A DNA stretch of 64,000 nucleotides, taken from NCBI GenBank assembly GCA_027625915.1, contig JANTQA010000042.1, forward strand, positions 3,422,001 through 3,486,000, written 5' to 3'. Both the position numbers and the translations under genes were made by a program. Shown in pieces: positions 33,155 to 44,076 of the stretch. Position 1 is the stretch's first letter. Each line of letters begins with the position of its first letter. A model generated the notes under the pieces. That model was not told the origin of the DNA. It saw only the letters and a program-made list of their open reading frames with translations, and made no database searches. Source of the stretch: Anaeramoeba flamelloides (taxonomy: Eukaryota > Metamonada > Anaeramoebidae).

Positions 33155-34775
33155 CAATTGATTGGCTTTATGAAAATATTTTGAAAGTATTTAATTTTAT
33201 TTTTTTATTGGTCAAGAGATAGAGTTCTGTTGATTATTCTTTCAATTTTGAAAAAAGTTGGTTTGTTTTTTTATTGGTTTTTGTTATTTATCAAATTTTT
33301 TTAAAAAATTCAAATATAATATATTTGTTAAAAAAAAAAAATTATGAAACTTAAAACTATTTTAAACTTCAAACATCAGTTTTCAAATTTATTTGGATAT
33401 TTCATAAAACACCAACTTATAAATTAAAAAAATAAATTTTATCACAGGCTATTAAACATCAATTATTAATCTATTTCAATAATCTAATACTATGGCGTGG
33501 AAATTACTGTTTATTTTCGTTTGAAACTCAGATCCCCATATTTCTTGATCGCCTTTTGAAAAATTATTCCCTAAAATGGGAAAATTCTTTCAGATCATTT
33601 CACTAAATAATTTGTTTTGTGAATTTCTCTGAATCAAATTTCTCCTTTGTGTTAGATTTGATAGAGTGTTTATTCAAAATTACAATACGTTCCTACTCTC
33701 GTTTTCCCAAGGTTTTAACATATAATTTGTAGATTGATCACAAAAATTCATATCAAATGTTACAAGAATTAGGGTAGATTAATAGCTAAAAAATTCAATA
33801 TAATTAAAAATTCCAATAATAACCCAAAAGATTGTTTTGACTACTTATTTCTAAAATGTCAGAAATACAATGATGTAATGAAACTGTTTTCATGAAAAGG
33901 AAAAAAAAAAAAAAATCAAATTTTTTGTTTTTATATTAATTATTGGTAAGTAAAGTCCCTGAATTAACATATTGATGATAATAGTAGCCCATGGATTGTT
34001 CTAGATATTAATTATTAAATACTGGAATTTAATATTTTGGTATATATTTTTAGATTTGAAAAAAGAATCAAAAAAAAAATGTTTCTAAAAAGAAAATTTT
34101 TAATTGTAATCCTTACCAACAAATAAATTGATTTATTGTTCAATAACATTTATCAACAGATTTTGAGCCATATATTTGAAGAATATAACAACAATATCAA
34201 TTACCCTCAATTACAGCCTATTTTATTTATTAACGAATCTATTTAATTTTAATCCCATAACCTTAAAAAGTTTTTGTGATTTTGATAATTTTCTTTTAGC
34301 CTCTCACTTTTTTTGAGTATTCCACTTTTTATCATAAGGGCAATAAACATTTTATTTTGTTAATTGTAATTGAAATTCTAATTTTAATAAATTCAATTCA
34401 CCCTCCATAATTAAAAAAATTGGAAGATTATAGCCACCCTAAATATCCAGAGCAATTTTACCTGTTTTTGTTTGAAAAAAAATTTTTATTTCTCAAATTT
34501 ATTGTTTTTGAAATTAATTGAGAGATTTGGTTATTGAAGAACAATTCTCATCTAAAATCATCTCAGAACAGATAGGTTAGGGTAGAGAATAAAACGTTAT
34601 CATGCAAAAATTTAACAATTACAATAAATATTGAATCTTTTTAAATATTGAGGTCACTCAAATAACTTTTGAGTACATGACAAAATCTTTGTCTGTTCAA
34701 ATGTTGATAAATTATTAAATTAGAATGAGGTTTTTTTCATTTTTTTTTTCGATTAACCTAATTTGAAGATGTTTA
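33155..34775. other. No gene; one coding-like patch
   Basis: AT-rich DNA. At about 33500-33720 the minus strand has raised GC and short frames (ERIVILNKHSIKSN ... FDSEKF, KAIKKYGDLSFKRK) broken by stops, possibly an exon relic. Nothing firm. Confidence 0.4.
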
Positions 34776-34970
34776 TTAAAATAAAGAACCAAATGGCCAA
34801 AAAATCCAGTTTCGCTTTAAAATTTTCCACAACCACCTTGCTACTGATTGAAAATTTTCTCTATTGGGTTGTAAGTAGAACTTTTCTTCTTGTTTACTAT
34901 TTCTTCCGTATTTCTCTTTTTCAAATTTTTTGATCAAAAAAGATTTTTTAACAACAGACGAAAGGAACAT
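34776..34970 (-). CDS. Small hypothetical frame, 64 codons (uncertain)
   Basis: ATG at 34970; reads MFLSSVVKKSFLIKKFEKEK, then FYLQPNRENFQSVARWLWKI and ends IFWPFGSLF. GC and codon use are less skewed than nearby DNA, and the Trp-rich C-terminus is unlike homopolymer-driven frames. No domain recognised, no neighbouring exon found. Could be an exon relic, a microprotein or chance. Confidence 0.3.
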   Translation of the reverse strand: MFLSSVVKKSFLIKKFEKEKYGRNSKQEEKFYLQPNRENFQSVARWLWKILKRNWIFWPFGSLF

Positions 34971-36254
34971 ATCATTTTATTTAGACAAAAGGCCGTTGGG
35001 TAGAACCAAACTTTAGGAAAGATTTTGTTTTTTCTCATCTCAGACAATTTTTTTTCTAATTCCCGAAATAGGTTTGTGTCGTAATTCAGTTAATGTATTA
35101 AAAATTGGATACAATATAAAAATACTCGATCGTTACCATCTTTTTGTTGAATGATAGGTACTCAATTTGATCTTCAAAAAATATTGTCCGTAAAATTAAA
35201 GTTGAATTATTTTTTACCTGTAATTTTTTCTGATTACAACTCATAACAAACTTGAGGTATTCTATTTTCAAATCTTTTTCTCATTCTCACGCCATTATTG
35301 AAAAATTTGGAAAGAATTTATTTTTTCAATAAATGCCTATGTAAACAAATATCACTTACTTTTCAAGACTATCTTTCCTCCTCATTATTTAGTATATTTT
35401 TTCACAGTTCTAATCAATATTCAGACTGAAAAAACCTGAATAGTCCTTTTTTTTTTTGGATATACATATTAATTACAACTAAAAACCACAGAAAATCAAG
35501 CCAATCAAAATTAAATATCTTTTTGAATAGTTTCTATGATTCTCTAAAGAAAAAAGCAAATTATTAATTCAAGCAAATATTTCAAAGGTGTGACATTACA
35601 GATTTAAAAAATAAATTGATAACAGAATATTTTTTCTATCTTGTTGGTCTGAAAAACTTATGTATAACTTTGATCAAATGATTGATACATCAAAATATCT
35701 TTTTTTTTTCAATGATATGGCAAAAATGATCCTTTAGTTTTTTATTTTTAAATATGAAAGCAGTTTTTCAAAATTGTGACAAAAAACTCTTTTGGAGACC
35801 CTAAAACCATTTTTATCAGATTTTTTCTCCTGTTTGAGAAGTTCTTTTGATACGTTTTTTGTTTGATTATATTAAATGACTTTCTTTGTGCTTATGAAAT
35901 TAATACTCTCTGATTTATAATCCAAATAAAAAAATAAATCATCACCTTTATTTCACTGTAATCCTTTTCTGATTATCAACACTAAACACACAGTCTAAAC
36001 AGTTGATATCTAAGCCACCTTTTAAACAAACCAAATAGATTTTCTAAAAGTTAAAAACAATTGGATATTTTTTTTTGGAATTTGTTAGTAATACTCTATT
36101 AAAATAAATAACAGTTTTAGAAGTGCTACTTCAAACTGTTTGTCTTAATTTATTAATAATAAGCCCAACACTTATTAAGACTTTAAGTCCTCTATTTTGA
36201 AAATGGTAGGGATGAATGAATTTTTTTTATAAAAATTAAATCAATAAAATGATC
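34971..36254. other. No gene seen
   Basis: AT-rich DNA without coding-like frames or recognised repeats. Confidence 0.5.
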
Positions 36255-36690
36255 TAGGAAAAAAAAGTTCAAGACAATTTTTAATTGAAATAATCCGACA
36301 GGAAATGAAAATAAAGATCAATTAATAAAAAAAAAAAAATAAATAACTGAATGCAAAAATGGAAGGTTTAACACAAATACAGTTTATCTAATACCATCCT
36401 TTGGTAGGGTTTTTCTTTGATTGATTTATCATTTAAAAATTTGTTGAAAAAATTGATTATTTTTAGCGATCTCCAAAACCAATCAGAAATCGATTTTGAT
36501 AAGCAAGTAGATCGAATTGTTTTTGTTGGTTTGATTGAAAATAATATAATTAATTATTCTGACAATTTAATTTGCTTCTTTAATTGATTTTATTTTTTTA
36601 TTTTCTGTGTTCTAGGATCCTATTAAGGTTTCCAATTAAATATTGTCTTGAACTTTTTTCCCCGTTTGACCCCCACGCCCCCGGCCCCGA
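36255..36690. repeat. MITE of about 440 bp with hAT-like traits, copy 3, GC-rich right end
   Basis: Left end AAAAAGTTCAAGACAATTTT near 36265 and right end ATTGTCTTGAACTTTTTTCC near 36642 are inverse complements. The interior GTAGGGTTTTTCTTTGATTG, AGCGATCTCCAAAACCAATC and GGTTTGATTGAAAATAATAT matches copy 1 in the same orientation. The right end continues into a run of cytosine blocks (36659-36689). Confidence 0.65.
36659..36689 (-). other. Potential G-quadruplex (minus strand)
   Basis: On the minus strand the order is GGGG, CC, GGGGG, CGT, GGGGG, TCAAAC, GGGG: four guanine tracts with loops of 2, 3 and 6 bases. This meets the usual quadruplex criteria and stands in DNA that is otherwise about 80% A+T. 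Confidence 0.75.
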
Positions 36691-36784
36691 TTTAAATATC
36701 AAAAACTACAATTATCAAAGATAATTCAAAAATTTCTTAATTGTTGTTCAAAAAAATAGGTTCTTTTTTTTATAAAATTTTAAA

Positions 36785-37535
36785 AATTTAATTTTTTACA
36801 TTGGTAAAAATCATTAAATACACCATAATTGTTTCAAGTTTATATGAATTCAAATGAGGACTAAAACACTTTAAATAAACATACCATCTAACCTAGATTC
36901 TCTTCATTTCAATTTCATCAAGATCCTTCAATTAGGTTGTCTAAAAACCGAATTCTTTATTTTAAATTGTAAATATTAATCAAAAAAATGAATATAAACT
37001 AGATTAACATGACAATTCATATTTGGTAAATTACAAATTTCATAACTCTTACTATTATACAATAAATATTTTACAAGTACTTGAGAAAAACATCTTACTT
37101 CTTATTAAGATAAAGCAATTGTGAAAATGATCACTTTTGAAGATTTTTCGATTTTTCATTGTAAATCTTAATAGAACCTGAAAAAATGTTATCTTAGTAC
37201 GAAATAACATGAAACATCAGGATTAAGTATCCAAAGATCAAATGCCTTCATTTAATTCAAATTACTTAAGCTACATACACTTATTTTTATCATAACCTTT
37301 TAAATGAGAAAGATATAAAATCATGATAATTCTTCATTCTCTATTTAGATTTATTACCACAAGTACATGGATTAAGTTATAAAAGAAGATCTTGATCAAT
37401 CTCGATGAAATTGAAATGAAGAGAATCTTGGTTAGATAGCTTATTTATTAAAAGTATTTTAGTCCTCATTTGAATTCTTATAAACTTGAAACAAGTCTAG
37501 TGAATTTAATCATTTTTACTAATGTAAAACATTAA
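36785..37535. mobile_element. Long inverted-repeat element, arms about 140 bp
   Basis: Left arm 36785-36925 and right arm 37390-37535 pair: GAATTCAAATGAGGACTAAA near 36847 against TTTAGTCCTCATTTGAATTC near 37458, and CTAACCTAGATTCTCTTCAT near 36889 against ATGAAGAGAATCTTGGTTAG near 37417. Spacer about 465 bp without a coding-like frame. Confidence 0.75.
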
Positions 37536-37649
37536 AATTTTCCGATTCCAAAAAAATAAAATATAGATCTTTTTTTTTTCCTCACAACTAATATTCAAAA
37601 CAAAATTCTCTATTTTTCAATATTTTTAACCGTGTTTTATTGTATGAGT

Positions 37650-37990
37650 TCTATGTTTTACAATGGTATGAATGGATATTCGGAAAAAAAATATATTTTG
37701 GAAATTCGAAAATTGAAATAATTTTTTTTACTCTTTTTTCTTTTCTTTTTTTTTTTTTTTTCGATTGTTTTTAGACAACTTAATTCATTTTTAAATTTTT
37801 TTTTATTACAAGATCTTTCGTATACTTGATGAAAACAATATTTTTCTAATTTTCTTGAATCAATGGGAAATATTTCCTAAAAATGCTATTCATTTTTATT
37901 TGAATTTTACTGGATCTTTAAAGGATGAGTTAAATTTGAGAAATGTCATTTCATAATTTAGGAAATCCATTATTTTTTCACGTTCTTTTT
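37650..37990 (-). repeat. Interspersed element E, copy 3
   Basis: Same orientation as copy 1: GGTATGAATGGATATTCGGA, then TTTTTCGATTGTTTTTAGAC and ATTTGAATTTTACTGGATCT. It appears cut short on the right. Confidence 0.55.
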
Positions 37991-38431
37991 AATAACATTT
38001 TATAAACAGAATCAACAAAGTACTGTAATATCAAAAAGGATAACCATTACTTTAGACAAAAAAACGATAATTTTAACAACCCAAATTCAAAGATAATGTT
38101 CAAAAAAAAAAAAAGAACTAACTTTTTTTTATTTTTATTTTTTATACTTTTTTTAAGGGTTATAGTTATTAGAAAAGAGTTTAGTATTGAAAACATTTTT
38201 TCGAAAAAATAAAATCAAATTTGCAATAAGTTTTCAATTTCTCAATTACTATTACATTAATGTTTTTTTTTTTTTTTACAAATTAATACAAGTCAAATCA
38301 AATAATACTTTTTTTACAAAAGAATCTGCCAATACTAAAAAAATAATAGTTTAAACACCCATTTTAAAACAAAAACAAAAATTTACGTTTTTTATAATCA
38401 TATAAAATAAATTATATTTAAATAACAATAG
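37991..38431. other. Region expected to hold the transporter 5' exon; not identified
   Basis: AT-rich with A-runs; the ATGs present are not followed by a frame and donor that would fit phase 0 at 38432. The start exon may lie further upstream. Confidence 0.4.
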
Positions 38432-40475
38432 ACACTAGGAATAACAACTGTGTCATTTTCTTCATTTTTCATAACAGATTTGTACCACAATAAAGATATT
38501 CCAGCAGCAACAAATTTTTTTGGAATTTGCGAGACCTTATATTATTTGACTCAATTGTTTGGAAATTCATTTTTTAGTATATTTTCTGATAGGTATGGAA
38601 GAAAAACTTCACTGGTTTTAATTCTCTTTGCTTCATCCCTTGACTGGTTCATTTTATCCAACGCAACAACCCCGATCATTATCTTAATATCACGTATGAT
38701 GCATGGGTTTTCTGATTCAAGTTCCCAAGTTCTTGGAAGTTATTTGTCGGAACTTGTTCCTAAGGAAGAATTTTCCAAAAAAATGGGTTTAGTCCATGTA
38801 ATTATTTTAATTTTTTCAATAATTTCTAACTTTTTCAGTTTTTTTTTTTTTATAAAATCTCTTTTCTTCACAATATCATAAATTGTCATAAGTGTATTCT
38901 TAAATCAACCAATTTATTGTTTCAATTCAATAAAAAATATATTCAATATAATTTTTTTGAACATATCAATCTTTATTTTATATATAGATTGACAGAAAGG
39001 AGTAATTAATGACAATCAATTACAATAAAAGAATAAAAAAGAAAAAGAAAAATAATATTATTCATTAATATCAAAAAGATAAATATATAATTAGTTGGAA
39101 AATAAATTGAATAACACTTTCCATTTTCTCTACTGAATAATTTTTATAATATCTTTGAAAAGATCTTTACTTTTTAACACTTCCAATATACCGAAATTTT
39201 GATATTAATTTCGCTATCTTGGAATTGAAAATTGAAATTGAATTATAATTTTTTTTTGAAAATTTAAATCAAAATTTTATTCAATTTATTATCGAATTAA
39301 AATGATTTTTTCTTTATATATTATTTTGTTAGTATAATATTTTTTTTTTTTTTTTTATTAATACAAAGTATCTAATATCAGTAATAATAAATAATTATAT
39401 TTTTATAATAATGATAACTAAAAAATAAACATAATGTATTATAAAATAGGGATGTGGTGGCGCTGGTATGGTTTTTGGATTAATTCTCGCATTTATTTTA
39501 ACTAAATTCCAATTCACAAACCAAAATATGTTTTTAATTGCATCCATTCTAACTTTTATTGATGGTGTCTTTGTAAGTTTACTTATACCGGAATCAAAGA
39601 GAGAATATTTATCAACAAAATTTGAATGGAAAAAAATTAATCCAACTGAATCTTTTAAATATATATTTAAAAAACCAAAATATAAACCGTTGATACCTAT
39701 TTTATTTCTAAACACATTGGGTGGTACTTGTTGTATAGGTAATATTTTTTCCTTTTATTTTCATTTAATATAGATTTTTTTTGTAAAATTTTTTCAAACT
39801 TGAAAATTTTACAATAAAAAATTAGTCAAAAAATACATTTTATAATATTTATTGTTATAATATTATTAAATTCCAATTATTATTTCATTATTTCATTATT
39901 TTTTTAATTTATTAAACAATAAAATCTATTATTTATGTTATATAGTGATTTTACAATTTTATTTAAAATTAAAATTTCAAATGTCAGATACAAATATCTA
40001 TTATTTATTATTTCAAGGATCAATTTTTCAAATATTTTCAATGGGATTTTTATTAAAAATATCAATAAAAAAAAGAGGAAACAAAAAAACATTGACAGAT
40101 GCACTTATTGCTCAATTCATTTTAAATTTATGTTGCATTTTTGCACGTAAAGCATGGTTTTTTTTCTTAATAATACCTCTGATTTATCATTTAGTATCAT
40201 TTACAATCATTCAATCGTTCTTCCAATCTAGCGTAGAAGAAAAGGAACTGGATATGTTGTTTGGTTCTTTGTCTCTAAGCGCCAACCTTGTAAATATGAT
40301 TTCAAAATATATTTACCCATTAATTTTTAGTTATTCAACTAAGAATTATTTCTTCCCCGAGGCACCCTTTATTTTAGCTTTAGTATTTTCAGCAATGAAT
40401 ATTTATTATTCCACACGGATTCACGAAGAAGATTATTTTTCAAAGAAGAATCAAAAAAATATAGTCGAGTTGTAA
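38432..40475 (+). CDS. Major facilitator superfamily transporter (DHA1-like), 5' exon missing
   Basis: Exons 38432-38797, 39450-39738 and 39946-40475; introns of 652 and 207 bp, GT-AG, phases 0 and 1. About 394 residues are seen. The first exon gives TM1 (LGITTVSFSSFFITDLY), TM2, the MFS signature SDRYGRKTSLVL between TM2 and TM3, and the TM4 lead ISRMMHGFSDSSSQVLGSYL. The second starts GCGGAGMVFGLILAF (TM5, glycine-rich motif C-like) and ends with the loop and part of TM7. The third carries TM8-TM12 (FQIFSMGFLLKISIKKRG onward) and ends KNQKNIVEL. This fits a 12-TM DHA1/tetracycline-type or hippocampus-abundant-transcript-like antiporter; substrate unknown. Base composition is the most AT-rich of the window's genes. 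No acceptable start codon is seen before 38432, so the N-terminal exon is unplaced. Confidence 0.85.
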
Positions 40476-43400
40476 TAATAATAAATTATTTAATAGACTT
40501 ATAATACAAAAATATATAAAAATAAATTTAAATTTATAGAAATATAGAAATAGATATATTCTTATATAAAATATAACAATAAATAATATGTTTAAACTAA
40601 TTTAAATATATTTTAATCAATAAAAATATGATTTATTTCTTTTTTAATCTATTTAGTGAATTTTAAAAAATATTGTACATTAAACAATGTCCTGAAGTAA
40701 AAAATATATAATTAATGTGAATTGAATAAATATCTAATGAATCTGGGTTTAATAGAAACCATTGTAAAATTTATTAGAAATTAACATTCATTACTTTTAT
40801 ATATTACTAAAAAAAGAGAGAAAAAAAAGTTAATCGGGTGTTTTTTTATTAAAAGTTTGATATTCTATTGTAATAAATAATTTCCATTAAAATTTACATG
40901 GAATTATAAAAAAATCCCGATTAAAAGTAGAAAATCATGAAATTCAAGAATTAAAGATGATATTCACTACAATTGATATAAATTAAAAATTGTAGAATTG
41001 TTTTAATATGCTAATTATTAAATTATCACATTTATTAATAATTATTTATTTAATAAACATTGTTTAATTCTAAAGTTTTTCAAACTCTGGCTTGAAACCA
41101 CACAAAAGTTAGAAATGAATTTTCTAGGATAAAATTTAATTTTGTTTTATTTACCAAAAATATTTATAAATGGAAATTTTAAATCTTTTGTTTTATAACA
41201 GAAAAAAAATCAGCCTTTTAAATGTTTTAGGCTTACTATTTAACAAAAAAAAATTTTAAAACTTTTTATTAGTAAATATTTTCAAGATATAAAATTTTTT
41301 AAAACGGAATTTTAAAAGGTAATTACAATAAAATATCTCCAAATTTTTTTTCTTTGAAAAGTTAATTTTTAGGATTATAATATATAAATATATACATATT
41401 AAGTATTTAATTAGTATTTAATTGAAATTTAATTTATACTCTGATGAGATGATCGAAATTTCAATTTCTATTTTATAAAACATTAATTGACTATATAAAA
41501 AATTTTTCTAAAATTTTGATCCACTTAATAAAAACTATTCATGGTAATTTACTAAGTTTTATTTCATTGTCTTTTCAAAAAAAAAAAAAATCATTTTTTT
41601 ACATCAGAATCCTTTTTATAGATTTGGAAAATTTTACTTTTCTTTAATTGTATTTTTTTTCTATCTTTTTTTCTTTTCTTTTTCTCTCTATTTCTTTCTT
41701 TCTTTCTTTTTTTTCTGACAAAACATTTTTTTATATTTTTTTTTGTATTGAGAATCCTTTGTAAATGTTTCTCTTAATTTTAAGGTTTTGAGAATCTATT
41801 AATTTCTTTTTTTTTTTTAATTTCATTTTATGTCATTGAAGCACAATTAATTTTTTTTTTGGGATTTGAATTTTTTTAACCAAAATAAATGTAATTTATC
41901 CATATATTTTATAATTTCAGGTAAATTCTTGAGTATTGAACAAATCCAATTTGGTGAGTAGACACTTCCAATGTTTAATCTAGATAAAAAAAATTAAATA
42001 TAATGGAAATTTTAATATTCTGATTTTTTTGTTTAATAAAAGTTCTAAACTGGAAAATCAGAAAATACTAGTGAACTAATGTAATTATTGAATTATTTAT
42101 AACTTTTATAGGTTTAAAAAGTGACTTTATTATTTTTTTTATTTAATTTAATAAAATAATTAATCAATTAAAAAGTTAAAATCAAAAATTTATTTTTTAA
42201 CAAGATTAAACAAGTTTTTAGGGCATAATTTAACTCTTTTTTTATTAATATTTGTATATAGATTTAGAATTAAAAGTGGATATTTTTCTTGAAGAGATAA
42301 GTTAAGCTGTCATTTTTATAATAAAAAAGTTGTTAAAATATTTTTTTCTCCCTTTCTTTCATATTTTGAAAAAATTAAATTTCCGATCATAAACACAAAA
42401 ATAATTCTAGAAACAAATTTTTCAAAATTATAAGATTATAAGAATTTATTTTTATTTTTTTTTTTTAAAAATATAACATTTCAAGTTGAAGTGGCGAAAA
42501 ACTTATTATCAAGCCGAAGTTAATATTCCCAAAATAAACATTTTTTGATTGTTTTTCGTAATGTTCAATACAAAATAATTCAATGTATAGAATGAAATTA
42601 TTATCACTTTCATTCATATTTCTTGAAAAGACTTTTAATACGAAAAATATTACATCCACAACTAACAAAATTTTAATTGGCTTAAAAATGTTGAGTTGGG
42701 AAATCTTATTAACAATCAAATTTAGATTTTTTTTTAAAAATTTAATTATTTGTAAAGTAATTCCAACAAGTAGAATTCAATATTAACATTGAAAGGGTTT
42801 GAAATCAAAAATATAATTACTGATCTAGTTTTCAGGTTTCTTTTAAATATAATAGAATGTAAGAGCGAGAATCTAAATAAACTTGAAAATCCAGTCTATT
42901 AACCTTTTGATATTATGTAAATTTCATCTGTTTAAATTTACCTTTTTTTGTTCAAAAATCAATTCTTTTTATATTTTCGATAAATGTTTTTTCAATTTGA
43001 CTAAAAAATCTATAAAATTTGAAATAATTTGTCTTTCCTTTAATTTTCTCATACTTTTCAACTATTTTTTTTGACAAATATTGAATTTCAATCCCTACAC
43101 CGAATATATAATAAGGTTAGTCCATAAAATTTAAAACTTATATTTTTTTCTGGTTTTTGAATAACTACTGGATTTGTGTTTTAAATGCGAAAAAAATTAC
43201 TCTTTTCTTTTCATTTTCCTGTTACTTTAACAAATTGAAGGTTCACTGGGGATATCCTCATTGTCTGAGAACTTTGTGATTTTAATGAAAACTACTGGTA
43301 TTAGAATTATAAATGCGATAGAATTTTCACTTCATTTTCTTGATTCCTTTTTTTGTAAATATAGTTCTCAAACAAGTAGGTTGGGGTTTGTAGTTTTGTT

Positions 43401-44076
43401 TGAAAAAATGGAAATTAAAAATGAAGTGTAAATCTTTCTCATTTTAATTCAAATACCAGTAATGAAAAGAAAGTAAAAATTGTTTTCCTTTGATAATAAA
43501 ACTGCATGTCAATATTCTTTGTGTCTGTTACTGGGAGCAGTGCAGAAATCCTAAAAATTCAATCACTTATGTCCTTTTGGGGAGATGCAAATGCTATCAT
43601 TTAAATGATAAAAAAAAGCTATAAATTCATATTTTGAAACATTACCCTTGATTAATCTCTTGGAATAAATACAACTGATAAAAAGAATATTGTGGATAAA
43701 AGGATTAACAAACAGCTAAAAAATATATAATACAATTCAACAAGAATTTCTTCTTCATAAATACAATAAACCCCTATTCTTTTGTTTCGAAATTTTTACT
43801 CTTTTAAAGAAAAAAAAAGGAAAAAAAATTCTGCAAAAAAAAAAGCTCTTTATTACAACCTGTGTATGATTTACTCAGCATCTCCAAAATAGCAAAAAAA
43901 AAAGATAAATACCATTTCTTTCAAGAATTTACCTGGTTCTTGTCAATATTTATCCAAAAAATAGACTTTTTCATTTTTTCTTCTTTTTTTTTCCTTGATA
44001 AACTTTGGAATTACCGATTTTTTTTTTTCACAAAAAAACCAAAAGAAAAAAAAATTTATACTTTATTAACAAAAAA
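40476..44076. other. No gene; low-complexity and small repeats
   Basis: The lowest-GC stretch of the window. A pyrimidine-rich run lies at about 41640-41745. Near 43163-43225 and 43290-43350 a motif containing ACTACTGGNTTTNNNNTT and AAATGCGA is repeated directly, and 43415-43470 carries its inverse complement, suggesting another small foldback repeat. Upstream of the coronin ATG lie poly-A/T tracts only. Confidence 0.45.

Noticed and set aside
36255-36690. GC island as bacterial contamination or vector
   Set aside because: Only about 31 bp long and embedded in a repeat with three other copies in the window; a foreign insert is not needed, though reads should confirm it.
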